Of a stretch of 64,000 nt of DNA, positions 19,501 through 31,348 are shown piece after piece. Location of the stretch: positions 86,496,001 to 86,560,000 of the forward strand of contig NC_134013.1 in the NCBI RefSeq assembly GCF_040712315.1, read 5' to 3'. Source of the DNA: Castanea sativa (lineage: Eukaryota > Streptophyta > Magnoliopsida > Fagales > Fagaceae). Under the pieces are notes generated by a model. That model saw nothing but the letters and a program-made list of their open reading frames with translations, was not told where the DNA came from and made no database searches. Position numbers and translations under genes: made by a program. Numbering within the stretch: the stretch's first letter is position 1; the number at the start of each line of letters is the position of its first letter.

Positions 19501-21066
19501 GGTGGATTCCCTTCTTTCGTGGAGGACATGAAGGTTTGTTTTGTTTGTCATTTAAGTATTGATCTTTTTTTTTGAAGCAAGTATTAATCTATTTTTATGC
19601 ACATAGATTTTACTTACCTGTTTTAACCTGCATTTGGACTAGGCATTTTATTTTGTCTAAAATTAATATAATCTTTTAACTTTAACTTTATTCTATTCAG
19701 TCATTTCTTTAATGTCCATAAGGTGATTTTTTTTTTTTTTTTTTATCGATAGGTTGATATGCCATTTTGTATCTCAAACGATGTAGATTTTTTAAAAAAT
19801 ATATATAATTTCTTATATTAAGGGTCCGTTTAGATACAGCTGAAAACTAAAACTGAAAACTGAAAAACACTGTAGTAAAATAATTATTTAATATGTGAAA
19901 AATACTATTCACGCCAAAAATTACTATTCATTGGCCTAAAATCACAGTTCATGACCAATGAACAGTGATATGTGCACGTCCAGCTAAAAAAAAAGGACTG
20001 AAATGCAGAGTGTCTGCATTTCAGCCCAATCCAAACCCATCCTAAAAAATAGAAATTAATCATTTCTTTTCAAATGTTTGATTTTATTGTTTAACTAGGA
20101 GGGCATTAGAACTACACTCTGCATTTCAGCCCAATCCAAACCCATCCTAAAAAATAGAAACTAATCCTTTCTTTTCAAATGTTTGATTTTATTGTTTAAC
20201 TAGGAGGGCATTAGAACTAATTCCGTACTTTCGAGGGAAAGTGGAAGTGGTTCAATTTTATGTTGATCACTCATCTAGTATAATTACAGATTCCCTTCTA
20301 ACTACTTGGTTTCAACCGAAATTGACAATTTATTGATGTCATACTCAAATATATTCTTATCTTTTCTTTTTTTTTTCTCCCATTTATCCAGGTATTTAAT
20401 CGAGAAAGATTAAATGGACACTATGGCACTACTGCATTCATCATAAGCAACTCATTTTCTGCTATTCCATACCTGTTATTGATTTCACTGATTCCAGGGG
20501 CAATAGCTTATTACCCTTCAGGACTTCAAAAAGGAGCTGAACACTTTCTATTCTTTGCTTCCATAATATTTTCTTGCATGATGTTAGTTGAGAGCCTAAT
20601 GATGATTGTTGCAAGCGTAGTGCCTAATCTTTTAATGGGTATAATAACTGGTGCTGGAGTTCAAGGGCTCATGATGTTAGGTGGTGGAATCTTTAGATAT
20701 CCAAATGATCTTTTCAAGCCATTTTGGAAGTACCCATTATACTACATAAGTTTCCACAAGTATGCATACCAAGGATTGTTCAAGAACGAGTTTGAAAAGC
20801 TAACATTTTCTATAGATGAAGCCGAAGGACCAACCAACATTAGTGGTAAAGAAGTTTTGAGAAATGAATTGCAAATGGAAATGGGTTACTCTAAGTGGGT
20901 TGATCTTGCTATATTGCTAGGAATGGTTGTTTTGTATCGACTTTTGTTTTTGGGTTTCGTCAAGACTACTGAAATGATAAAACCTTTTGTTACAACTTTC
21001 ATGTCAGCTCCTCCTAAACAAACAACACAAGTCATGGTGAATCCCTCTATTGCACCTTTGGTTTGA
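16553..21066 (+). CDS. ABCG (WBC) half-size ABC transporter, copy B
   Basis: Tandem paralog of the gene at 168. Exons 16,553-16,775, 17,261-17,340, 17,498-17,968, 18,239-18,325, 18,883-19,008, 19,095-19,295, 19,447-19,533 and 20,392-21,066 join in frame to 649 aa from the first usable ATG. That ATG lies before the ABC domain, so the conserved core is complete: [25 protein letters not shown] and IHQPSS are all present, then the six-helix ABC2 membrane domain. Differences from copy A: both upstream starts are lost, exon 6 is two codons longer, the usually conserved LTVRE motif reads LTVLE, and the C-terminus is shorter (APLV-stop). No internal stop or frameshift is seen. Its leader is interrupted by repeats, so expression may differ or be lost. 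The substrate is unknown. Family placement is as for copy A. Confidence 0.85.
18341..18538. mobile_element. 198-bp Tourist/PIF-Harbinger-like MITE, ABCG copy B intron 4
   Basis: Ends GTGTGCGTTTGAAT and the complement of ATCCAAACAGACCC form imperfect terminal inverted repeats. The target duplication is TTA (18,338-18,340 and 18,539-18,541), as expected for PIF/Harbinger. Removing the element and one TTA restores a sequence that aligns base for base with intron 4 of copy A near 5,770. Confidence 0.8.
19822..20042. mobile_element. 221-bp Tourist/PIF-Harbinger-like MITE, ABCG copy B intron 7
   Basis: Starts GGGTCCGTTTAGAT and ends ATCCAAACCCATCC, imperfect inverted repeats. It is flanked by TAA on both sides (19,819-19,821 and 20,043-20,045). 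The empty site is preserved in copy A intron 7 at about 8,399-8,415 ('cttatattaaaaaatag'). Confidence 0.85.
20014..20223 (+). repeat. 105-bp tandem duplication overlapping the MITE end
   Basis: The unit at 20,014-20,118 is repeated almost exactly at 20,119-20,223. Each unit contains the last 29 bp of the MITE plus intron sequence through 'gggcattagaacta'. Since the MITE 3' end is inside the unit, the duplication happened after MITE insertion. Confidence 0.9.
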
Positions 21067-22961
21067 CTCGGAAGCAGAACATAGATGTTATTGGTACTAT
21101 TAGAAAATTATGATGGGCAAATGACAAGTTTACTTTGTTTCTTAACTTAAGAAAGGGGACTACGTTCTACTGGTTTTTTGTTTTCGATTTCTATGAAATT
21201 GTAGTATTGAAACGAATCATAGAAGTACAATTATGTTGATGCATTATTATATATCATGCCTTCTCAACAGACAAGCGAAAAATTGTTGGTGTATTATTAA
21301 AGCTCATATTGATATTTTATTGTGAGAAATGCTAAACTAGGTGAATGGTAAGATGTACTTAATTTCTGTTATTTATTATTTAGGTAAAGGGAAAATCATT
21401 ACTTCACACTAAGGGTATACACAGTACACATTTTGTATACACGAAGTGTAGAATGTGAACAGTAAATATCCATAAATATTTGTTAAGAATATCCACATTT
21501 TACATACAGTGAGCACGAGTGCAGAAGATTTTTATTTTATTTTATGTAAAACAATCATGACCCTAGGTAAAGGTCCTGCAAGTTGAAATAACAAATTACT
21601 AAATCATGAGACTTATTTTTGTTGACACCACTCTTGATATATTCAACAAAAACAAAAAAAACAATTACAACCACTTGTACAAAAAAATAATATAAAATAT
21701 GCCCCTTCCAAAAGCCCTTTTAATCTTATTAAATTGTCAGTTTCACCTAATAAGTTGTAGCCTTTGTGTGCCGCATAAGTATCTCATAAGACGTCACTCT
21801 TATATCATGTATAAATTACACATATTGTGAGAAAAGTGTCTTATAAAACGTCATACATAGATGTTGAAAAATAATAAACAATGAAAAAAAGATCTTCTCC
21901 ATTTAAAATATATCAATTTTATGATTTAATTTAAATATTGTAAATTTAAAACTTTATCCAATGTTATTTTAATTTAAAAATTTATAAATGTCATGATGCT
22001 TTAATATAATTTATATATATTGAGAAGAAAGTTAGAAAGACTTTCTACTAATTATGAACTTTTTAAACTGATTACTACATTGGAGGCTACATAGCTCCAT
22101 GAATGAAATGTGGGATTCTTTCTCGGTTTCTCCAACCAAACATTTCACACGTCAAAACTACAGGCCGTTGATAGATCCATTAACAAGCGTAGAAAACTAA
22201 AGTAGAACATTAGCTTTAACACCACGAAAGCAACAAAATGAGCCTCATCCATGGATCACAATACATTCCCAATGGTCGAGAAATCAGGATGAGAACACTA
22301 CTGCATGCTGCAATTACTCGAGTCGAGACACATGCATATATATAAAAGATAACTCTAAAAAATTGACTAGAAAATACCAATATCCATAGCAAACTTAGTG
22401 GTGAAGATATACCTTGCAATTGTAGAAAAAATTCATTGCATTCTTTTTTTTTTTTTTTTTACACTGTTTCCAATACATCAAGTTTTAGCTTAGGTTATAG
22501 ACTTGTAATGGGAGTTCATGGGTAATCGTATATGGTTTCGACTTTAGAGGTTGAAACTTGAAGTTGAAGGTACCACTTGTTTAATACTATTGTTTTGCCT
22601 CCGGTAAGAGTGTCGGTTGCTTTATATATAGTTTATATACTTCTTTTTTTTTTAATGAACAGTTTACATACTATTTTTAGTTGAATGAATATTCTTTTTC
22701 GGTGTGCTAAATTTATTTCTCCAATGATTCATCCCATGATATGGAACTACGAGTACCACTTGTTTAATCTTCTTCCTTCTCTTTGATAGACTGTCGGTTG
22801 CTTTATATTATATTATATTATATTATATATATAAATATATAATTGAAAAAAAAAATTATTCCACTTTCCCAATACTCTCTAAAAAATACTCTTTAACATG
22901 TAATTAACGTTAATCGTATCAAAAACTGAAAAATGAAAACAAATAAGTAAAATAACATAAG

Positions 22962-23003
<42 letters not shown>

Positions 23004-23513
23004 AAGTTAAAATTTCTTAAAATGAGATCACCCCTTATATGTTTCTTAAAAGTAGCAGCACACTCGGTGTATTTGGTTCGCTATAATGTGTCTTTAATGT
23101 GAAGCACATTACGATGATATGACATTAAGAATTTTGGTTTATTTTGAGAGCTAGTGGAACTCCTTGTTACAACTAGATTGCTCTGCATGATTCTTTTTTT
23201 TTCTTATTCTTAAATAATTATCATATTTTTCAACTGTCATCTCTATATATTAGTACAATCTTAACTTCCTTATTTTCTTTTTCTTTTATACCATTTTGGA
23301 TAATCTTCCTTTTCGATTGCAAATTTAATTCATCCGAGTTTTTATACATGAAATGCTTGGAGATTCAAGAGAGAAGGGTTTCTTTTTGCAGAGTTAGCAA
23401 CATATATATAGGTCTGAAACTTGCATCTAAACAAATTTTCTTCCCCTCCTTCCCAATTAATTAAATAAAAGAATTATCCCTCTGATTTGCAAAAATATAT
23501 TTCCTTTTTTTAC

Positions 23514-23674
23514 TTTTTTTTTTTTTATACAAGATAGAATTTTTACTCTAGCCTAATTTAAGTGTATACGTGTGTGAAGCTCTCTCCTGGAGACTTGAAC
23601 CCCGGCTCTTGCCCCTACACCTCACAAGCATTTATACTTGTGGAGTGACCACCGCACCAAGGGTGCGCAGTAGT
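23514..23674 (-). mobile_element. tRNA-derived SINE, family 1, copy 1
   Basis: Read on the minus strand it begins near 'cccttggtgcggtggtcact' (box A-like), has a box B-like 'gggttcaagtc', and ends in an A-rich tail (the T run on the plus strand). Two further copies with the same order of motifs are at 58,730 and 62,291. Flanks both read C(T)nACTTTT, a possible target duplication, but the homopolymers make it uncertain. Confidence 0.75.
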
Positions 23675-24189
23675 CTTTTTTTTTTTTTACTTTTAATATT
23701 TCCATTCAATGTGTTATAATACTTCTCATTTTTTTTCCTTTTTTTTTTCTTTTTCTTCACTTCCTTTAATTAATTATCTCTTTAAATGCTTACAGTAATT
23801 TAATGAGTCACAATATATAAGGATGGTCTAATGAATCGCCAAGTAATGAATTGGATTAGATGAAAATTTGTGTTTTCTTTATATTTTTTTTTGCCAATCA
23901 CTTTTCATTTTTGTTTCTTTTTCTTTAATGTTTTGGCAATTTTTTAAATCATATTAAGGTGTTTAAGGATATGTATAAACTCATTTAATTTATTTCCATT
24001 TCAAGGTTTTAATTCTTCTTTTTTTTTAAATTAAAAGTATAGAATTTAATTTACTACAACCTAAATTAAATTGTAATTTTTCTCACTTGAAATTTGAATA
24101 CAAAGTTTCTCCACCAAAAAATTAAAATTTGAAACCAATAAATATGGTAAAAAAAACTTTTTTTTTTTTTAAATTTGATAGTGTCTACA

Positions 24190-24672
24190 AAGCGCTAGCA
24201 TGGAAGAGTGTAAAACCCCCCAAGGTGCTACTTTACCCACCAAACTCATAAAAAAAGCTCCAACCAAGAATGAGAATCTAAAAATATTTTGCAACCTGCT
24301 ACAGTAAAGTTTGGAATTTTAAAACTTACTGTAGCAGGATGGAAACTCACTTTTCCTATTCTTTAATATATTTTCTCTTTCTCTCATCACTCTCCCTCTA
24401 TTTCTTCTGTTTGTTCCTTGCTAGTGAGAGAGAAAAGAGTGATGAGAGAAAGATAATTTTTTTTTTCTTTTGCTGAATAAGATAAAATATATTAAAGAAT
24501 GAAAAAGGTAAGTACCCATCCTCTACAATAAGTTCTATAAATTCAAACTTACTGTAGCTTGCAAAATATTTTTTTTAGGTCCCCATCTCCCACTGAAGCT
24601 TCTTTTTATGGGTTTGGTGGATAAAATAGTTACTGGGGGGTTTTACACCTCCAATACTAATGCTAGTGCACT
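24190..24672. mobile_element. Foldback element: near-complete inverted repeat of about 480 bp
   Basis: The two halves are inverted copies nearly end to end. Paired blocks include 'gcgctagcat' with 'atgctagtgc', 'gtgtaaaaccccccaa' with 'ggggggttttacac', 'cccaccaaactcat' with 'atgggtttggtgg', 'atattttgcaa' with 'ttgcaaaatatt', 'cttactgtagc' with 'gctacagtaa', and 'tctctcatcact' with 'agtgatgagaga' at the centre (about 24,430). There is no coding potential. TACA occurs just outside both ends and may be part of the target duplication. Confidence 0.8.
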
Positions 24673-25275
24673 TACATCCTTAAATGCCTTTTTTTTTTTT
24701 TTTTTGGACAACTACCTTGAATAGGATTTAAATGTTAACAACTACCTTGAAAACGTCATAATATAAGAATCTTGAAAGTAAAATAATAAAATAAAAAATA
24801 AAAACAGCCTTGAAGGTTGAGGAGACAGATAGGACGCCAAAGTTTTTGATTTGCACTTCAATATTTACACTGCCATGTGTAGTTATTTATTTATTTGCTG
24901 GCGAAATGATGGCATGGGGTATTGTTTGTCAGTCCATATAAATGCCCCATTTGATGAGAGATAGTACAACAATAAAAACTCATGAAAAGATGTGGTACTC
25001 AGAATTCAGTTTAATAATTGAAGAAAAATAAAAACCCCACACCATCTTTTCTTTCAATTTTATTTTATATAAAACAACTGCTCTGTTTTAAGGTAAGTAT
25101 AACTCTTACCCTTTCACACACATACAACTCTTTTTCTTCCTTCTAATCCTGTTCTCTATTTTATTTCATAATCACTAGGAAGTAGCAGCGAGTAGTGACA
25201 CTATACTTTAGACCCAACCAGTAGAAACATACATAAAAAGTCAAAGAGATAGTACTCTCTTATGACACATGTTAA

Positions 25276-26715
25276 TTAGATAGCAGTGACAGCAACTTTC
25301 ATTCCAGATTGACAGTGTCCAGCAATACTGCAGATGAAGAAGTTTTGGCCTTTCACAAGTTTGATCTGATCCTTTCCTGTCTTGTAAACTTTGGAACCTC
25401 TTGGTGTTGTGCATGTATTGTAACCCACTTTGTTCACAGCTACCAAGTTGTGTGCTGCAGGACTATAGTTGAACACTGAAAAGTCAAGTGAAGACAGCCT
25501 TCTTGGTCAATATATATCACAAAGTTTGTCATATAACAAAGAAAAGACAAATAATAAAGTTAATTTTTTTTTGGCTAAAACAAGATAAAGTTATTACTAA
25601 TCTTTGAGTTGTAATTGATACCGACAACAACATAATAATTTTTTTTTAATTATTTTAAAATATTTCAATGTTTGTCGTATCAATTTGTATGTTTTATATA
25701 ATAAATTTTATAATATTTATAACATTGTTTTTTTTTTATGATGCTTTTAAAAATTTATACTTATCCTACCAACACTCCATAAAGATAGAAATAAAAATAG
25801 GAAGTTATATCTTACCAACCCAGTACAAGCTTTGGTGATTATTGTACATAAAGCTTTTACTTTTTGTTGGTAATGTCGTTTGTTCTTTTTTGCCCCACAT
25901 TTATTATTGGTAAATTGTATTCTTTTGATTTTTCAACCAAATCCAATCTCATAATAGGGTCATGTCGGTTTCACAATATATTTATATTTCTTTATTCTAT
26001 TTTTTTCCCCATGTTGATGTTATAATCCCTCATTTTCCATGATGCTATAGTTAAAAGACTAAGCTCCTAAAATTTACAGGCCTTACACAAATCAATTTAG
26101 CTTTTTCTAAGGAAGAAGTATATATAGTCTTAGATAACTCGGTTTATGTTATCATGCTCCTATGATTAATTCTCCTTCAATATTTTACTAGATAATGTCA
26201 TATCTGTTGTATGATCTGTTACAATTGGAACATTATTACATTAGTTTTATGTGGATCTATTACTGACACTTTAATAATATATCGATAAATTCATTATATT
26301 CACTTGATCTATTACTGACCCTCTAACTGCTGGCATGCAGTTTTTGTTGTGGTGTGTGAGTGTATTTCATCATCCCATCTCATACCCATATATATGTGTG
26401 TGTTTCTCAAATAAAAAAAGATCTATTATTGGGAACAATATATGCACTCATGAAAATGTTGTCCCTAGACTTATTATTACAAAAATAGCAAGGACATTAA
26501 GGATCTTGTACTTTAAAGTAAAGCTTCATATACTAACCAAGTGTGTCACCAGCCCTGAACCGCTTTCCCTTAGGCCAGCCAGCAACGTTGAAAGTCCAAC
26601 CACCTGAATCTCCAACAGTGTAGGTAGCTGCATGAGCCATCTCAGAATGAAGCATAAACATCAACATGCACAGAAACACTGTGGCAACCATTGCACTCCC
26701 TCTTCCCTGAGCCAT
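25276..26715 (-). CDS. Plantacyanin / basic blue protein (secreted type I copper protein)
   Basis: Phytocyanin-family electron-transfer protein expected in the cell wall or apoplast. Two exons, 26,538-26,715 and 25,276-25,475, are joined by a GT-AG intron of 1,062 bp that splits a Val codon. The intron position is typical of the family. The product is 125 aa. Residues 1-29 are a signal peptide ending AHA, and the mature protein starts ATYTVGD. Copper ligands are His68, Cys108, His113 and Met118. Met as the axial ligand marks a plantacyanin rather than a Gln-ligand stellacyanin. Cys81 and Cys114 should form the structural disulfide. There is no Pro/Ser-rich tail or GPI signal, which also separates it from uclacyanins and early nodulin-like proteins. 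The gene looks intact. Known plantacyanins are implicated in pollen-tube guidance and stress, but nothing in the sequence proves a role here. Confidence 0.93.
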
Positions 26716-26766
26716 TTTTGCTAAAAACTCAAACTTTGAGAGAAACAGAAGCGGAGAAAGATTGTG

Positions 26767-26803
26767 TTTGTGTTTGTGTTTGTGTTTGTGTGTGTGTGTG
26801 TGT
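26767..26803. repeat. (TTTGTG)/(TG)n microsatellite in plantacyanin 5' leader
   Basis: Several 'tttgtg' units pass into about eight TG dinucleotides, 50-90 bp upstream of the plantacyanin ATG. It probably lies in the 5' UTR. Confidence 0.85.
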
Positions 26804-26907
26804 GAACTTTGCTAAGGAAGTTGGCCTCTTTAACAAGGGTGGTAGTGGACTTGTGGGCCCATTTTGTTGAAACATTTTTCACAGAAAGAGATGGGTCTGG
26901 CCAGTGT

Positions 26908-26915
26908 CATAAATA
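26908..26915 (-). promoter_or_regulatory. Candidate TATA box of plantacyanin
   Basis: Minus-strand TATTTATG lies about 195 bp upstream of the ATG, a spacing compatible with a leader of about 160 bp. Motif match only. Confidence 0.35.
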
Positions 26916-28823
26916 CTTGCTTGGACTTTAATGTTTGAAGTTGAAATATTGTCCAGAAAAGATTATGGGTTTGGCAAATAACAATCAATGACTGGGGTCT
27001 TCCACTATTTCAGTTTAAATCCTTGAGTGACACCTTTCGTTTTTTAGACAAAATTTTTTTTTCTTTAACTCTTGAAAATTTGTGACAAATAATGGTGTCA
27101 TCATGTAAGCATCATTACGTCCAACCATGACTTCCATTTTAGTACATAATACATATACATATTTCTAGTTAATTTTATTTGTTGATTTTGGCACTCAGTT
27201 TATTTTAGTGTGTTTTAGGAATTTGGATATATTTTCAACTTTAGCTTTTTTTTATCTTACAGTTTATGCATATTTTTTATCCTTCAGTTTATGCATAACT
27301 TTTTAAAATCTCTTTTTTTTTCTAACAATATTTTTATATCCATTTACTTCTTTAACTAAATAAAGTGTCTCAAATCTGAACGAATGAAATTTCACCTGAA
27401 TCTTATCTTCTTCTTTTACTTGCAAAGGATATTATATTATAAATAAAAGATAAGATACATAAAAATAATAATTAGAAAAATAGTCATGTTAACGAGTGTC
27501 CTTAAGGTAATTGTTAATAAAATATTTTAGAAAATTTTTGACACTACTATTATTGAAAATATACAAAATTACCAAAAAAATTAGTTACTTTTCTCATTTC
27601 TCATAAAATAAATTCTAAAAATATATCATAAAGCAATGACCTTACTTTTCCGTTAAACTTCTCCCTAAAAAAAAGAAGAAAAAAAATCATAAAAAAAAAA
27701 AGAGCTCATCATAAAAGTCTATGTTGAGCTTCACAAGTCAAAAAAAGTACAAAAGAGTTGCATCAAGATACCATAATAACCCATTTAGTAGCACATTTAT
27801 TACTCACCAAAAACCTGTTGGCTCTAGAATGAAGTAGATTATATTATCATTATATACTGTAGATCAAGAGGGAGTACCCAATTTTGAATTTTGATTTTTT
27901 TTATCCAATATAACATCATAACATGGCATGTACCTTTCTTTCTTTTCTTCTTTTTTTTTCTTCTTTAATGAAACATCATTGCATGGAACTTTCTTTCTTC
28001 TCTTCTTTTTATTTTTTTAGTGAAATATAATGGCATGTACCTAATTAGTCAATTCCCAAAAGTGAAAATTCCAAAAGATTGGGCTAACTACCACCACAAC
28101 CAGGGTCAAAAAGTTATTAACTTGAAAATCTTAGTTCTTTACTCCCCCAGTCCATAAGTTGTAGATTTTCCGCACCACATATTCCATGTTTATACACCTT
28201 TTATTGAAATCAATGGAGAAAAGAAAATTTGTGTCCAAATTTCATGACTGTAAAGCATCTAGAATTCGGTAGAAGCCGAAAGCCCGATAGTGAATTCACC
28301 CCCTTTCCCACCTACCACTCAGTCCAATTTTTAGTTTTATTATAAAAAAAAAAAAAAAAGGAAGTCCATTGAAGAAGTATGTTCTAGTTCCATACACAGA
28401 TTCAATTCACGTAATGCTAGTCTAGCTAAACATGTATCTTGTTAAGATAAACTATTTCTCCATTGAAAATATCTTTCTTGGAATATATTCAGGTCGGCTC
28501 AATACAATTTCAGATCTAAAAGATAATGGAATATTCTTGTATATTTCAAATCAATTAAATAGGATGTAGCAAGCAAGGAGTCAACCTCATACCGAAAGTT
28601 GTACCAATTTGACCAGTAAAATGATATATTTTGGTACGTCAATACCAAGGTACCGTTTCAAGTTTATCACTATTTTTTTTATTTATAAATAAATATATAT
28701 AATAAAAATAAAAAATTTATCATAAAACATTACCTCAATTCAAAATAAATTATTCATGGTTTTAGACTTTAGCATCAACTAAAAGAAAAAAAAAATAACA
28801 CAATATAAAAAACAAAAAGCTTA

Positions 28824-29327
28824 ACGTCTGTTTGGTAGCTGATTTCAAGTATTGTTATTTTAAAATTATGTGACAAATTGAGATTTAAAAAATGTTGTGA
28901 AAACATGTGTTTAAAGTATTCATAATACAAAACAATGCGTTTGGTACCATGTTTTGAATAACATATTTTAAAATGTGAAAAAACATAATTGTGTATTTGA
29001 TATATGTATGTGTTTTTTTAAAAGTTGACAAGTACAATAAAAGTAGTATTATTTTATTTGAAGAGAGAGAAAGCTCCCTCATATGGTCTAATCATATGAG
29101 ACCTATAGTTTTTAACATATTTACAAAAATGTCATTAAGGAATGTTATTTAAAAACTGAAAATTAGTAAAATGAGTTTTCTAAATTCGGTGTTCAAATAC
29201 CCTAAAATGAAAAATGTAACTCAATTACTCCTAAAATAAATCATATACGAAACGCATTGTTTTATTTTTTGGAGACCACAATTTTCAGCATTTAACTGCT
29301 GTTTGAACCCCCTTACCAAATAGGCCT
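28824..29327. mobile_element. Tourist-like MITE (504 bp)
   Basis: Ends ACGTCTGTTTGGTA and TACCAAATAGGCCT are inverted repeats (11 of 14 match). TTA stands on both sides (28,821-28,823 and 29,328-29,330). The interior is AT-rich without coding capacity. It appears to sit inside an older repeat. Confidence 0.6.
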
Positions 29328-30254
29328 TTATAGTTCATTTCATACTAAGAAAACAAATAATACAAATTAAGTTACCATTTTGCACTTACAAAAATTCCAA
29401 AACTAAAAAAAAAAAAAAAAAAAATTATGTATCAACCGATACGCCTAGTATTTAAACCAGTACAAAACGTTAAAATTTCGGTACCAGTGCACGTACCGAT
29501 ACAATAGATTCGTTGGTAACAAGTTTTTGTATATAAAATCAGTTTTTCTCTATTTTTTAGATGCAAAATTTTTATAAAAAAAATTGATTCAAGTTTTGCT
29601 AACTTCCATTTATCAATTGATAATATCATTAAATAGGATGTTATCAATTTTAATTTTAGATGAAATAATGTTTACATTCCTTAACTTCAAAAAATATGGG
29701 TTCTAATTAGTTCAACTGGAAAGTTTCAAATAGTTGAATAAGATTTCTAAAGTTCAATACCTACCTATACTAAAAAACTTATTGGTGTCTTGATCTGATA
29801 ATAAAAAATTATTATTAGAAGCAGACGTCATAGATTAAAACTCTCCACAAAAAAAAACAGTTCAAAAAGTTTGATTTTGTCCATAAACTTTAGCAATCGT
29901 TCTAGTTTATATCCTTTCATAAAACCAACATGGCAATTTTTTAGCATCAGAATCAGATGATCTGACTTGGAATAATTTATTTAAAAATAATAAGAAAAAA
30001 CAACACAGGACACCAAATGGTTGGTCACACAAACTACTACATGTAACTAAAACAAAAGATCTTTTTTTTTTTTCTTCCTTCGATGCTGAACAAAGTAAGA
30101 GCAGGCTAAATTTTATTTGAGAACTTATCCATGGTAAAAAATTGCAACCTTCTCGCATTTCGTGCAAGGTTAAAAGAAATAAATAATAAAAATAAAAAAT
30201 AAAAAACAACAACAACAACAAGGATTTATATATTTCTAACCCAACAATTCTTTT

Positions 30255-30330
30255 TAGCTTTATACCTCAATGGTAAAGCTTGCTCTCCTTTCTTGGTTTT
30301 AGGTTCAAATCTTACATCCCCACAGTTGTA
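30255..30330 (+). mobile_element. Possible SINE head (pol III boxes)
   Basis: 'tacctcaatggtaaagct' resembles box A and, about 35 bp on, 'aggttcaaatct' resembles box B, as in tRNA-derived SINEs. The 3' limit and target duplication were not found. It does not fold as a tRNA. Confidence 0.35.
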
Positions 30331-30679
30331 AGTTATACCTATCTAATTATCAAATATATAGTTTTTCACCCTTTAAAACTATATTTGGCACTCCACAGTT
30401 GGCTGGTAAGCACAGCCGAAGTGACGACAATAGTAAGGGCACCATCTAGAATAACCATAACAATAATAATGTCTCACTAATTTCTTAGTTTCAAGGTGAC
30501 GTTTTAATTCCGTAAACCCTCTGATTTTTTTTTTTTTTTTTTGTGTGTGGATATCTTCAACAGCCAAAACAAGGAAAAGCTGGAAAAAAAAAAATGAAAG
30601 ATTACCAAAATAATGGAAAAAGACCAGGTTACAAAGAGAAAAGTCTAAGAAGTAGGAGTTTCTTGATTATCTTAAATTC

Positions 30680-31315
30680 TTAATCTGGACAACCCAGCTC
30701 TTCCTTGAGGGTCTTCACAGCCTCCAAGACTCCATTCTGAAATAAGTCTCACAAATGTCAGTTTTGCTATGTGTATCCATTTTGCTGTCAGATGTTTGTA
30801 TGTGCTTCAAAAGAACAAGAGTCTTTAGAAGCATATAGATTAGGGACCTATGTTATTCTCCAACCCCACCCCCCCCCCCCCCAAAAAAAAAAAACCAAAA
30901 GGAAAAAAAGTTGTGTATAGCTCTTTTACATGTTTTTTCCTGTTAGTTAAACGTTGTCACAGCTGTAAATAATATAGTAAACAATTAGAAATGAATACAT
31001 ATATAACAGACACTCAAATGTTTCAGAAATATCACCAACAAATGCACACACATAATTGAAGTTAGGTATTACCTCTAGAGAAATCCTTTCAGCGAGTTCT
31101 CTTGCACATGCTTTCACTTTAGGAGATAATGCATCATTTATCGCCCTTGATAGCACATTTGCAGCTTCACGGATGCTCATATCATCGTTCTTATCAGGAA
31201 GTAACTGATCTCTTTTCAGTGGTTCTGGCGCAACTCCAAGCCAAAACATCCTCTCAGCCCAATAGAACTGATCTAGCATAAATGGACATACTACCTGTCA
31301 AACAATATTAGAAGT

Positions 31316-31348
<33 letters not shown>

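Larger units (their letters stand above)
14640..22250 (+). repeat. Tandem duplication block, copy B
   Basis: This is the second copy of the ABCG segment, in the same orientation as 1-10,855. Exon lengths are identical except in the last exon, a two-codon gain in exon 6, and the N-terminal region. Introns align apart from insertions. Confidence 0.85.
21067..25275. other. Intergenic spacer between ABCG copy B and plantacyanin
   Basis: The first 1.2 kb is the 3' flank of the duplicated block. Beyond it are AT-rich DNA, an (AT)n run at about 22,969-22,996, two related segments around 22,565 and 22,752 ('taccacttgtttaat...gtcggttgctttata'), a SINE and a foldback element (listed separately). No gene-like ORF was found. 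Confidence 0.7.
26916..30679. other. Intergenic spacer between plantacyanin and glycosyltransferase
   Basis: AT-rich DNA with homopolymer tracts. The part at 28,600-29,520 looks like a decayed repeat ('ggtaccg...cggtacc' motifs) interrupted by the MITE at 28,824. Open frames at 29,432 and 29,907 are low-complexity and show no domain. A SINE-like segment is at about 30,255. Confidence 0.6.

Noticed and set aside
28885..29082. Minus-strand ORF of 65 aa
   Set aside because: It lies inside the MITE at 28,824 and is low-complexity.
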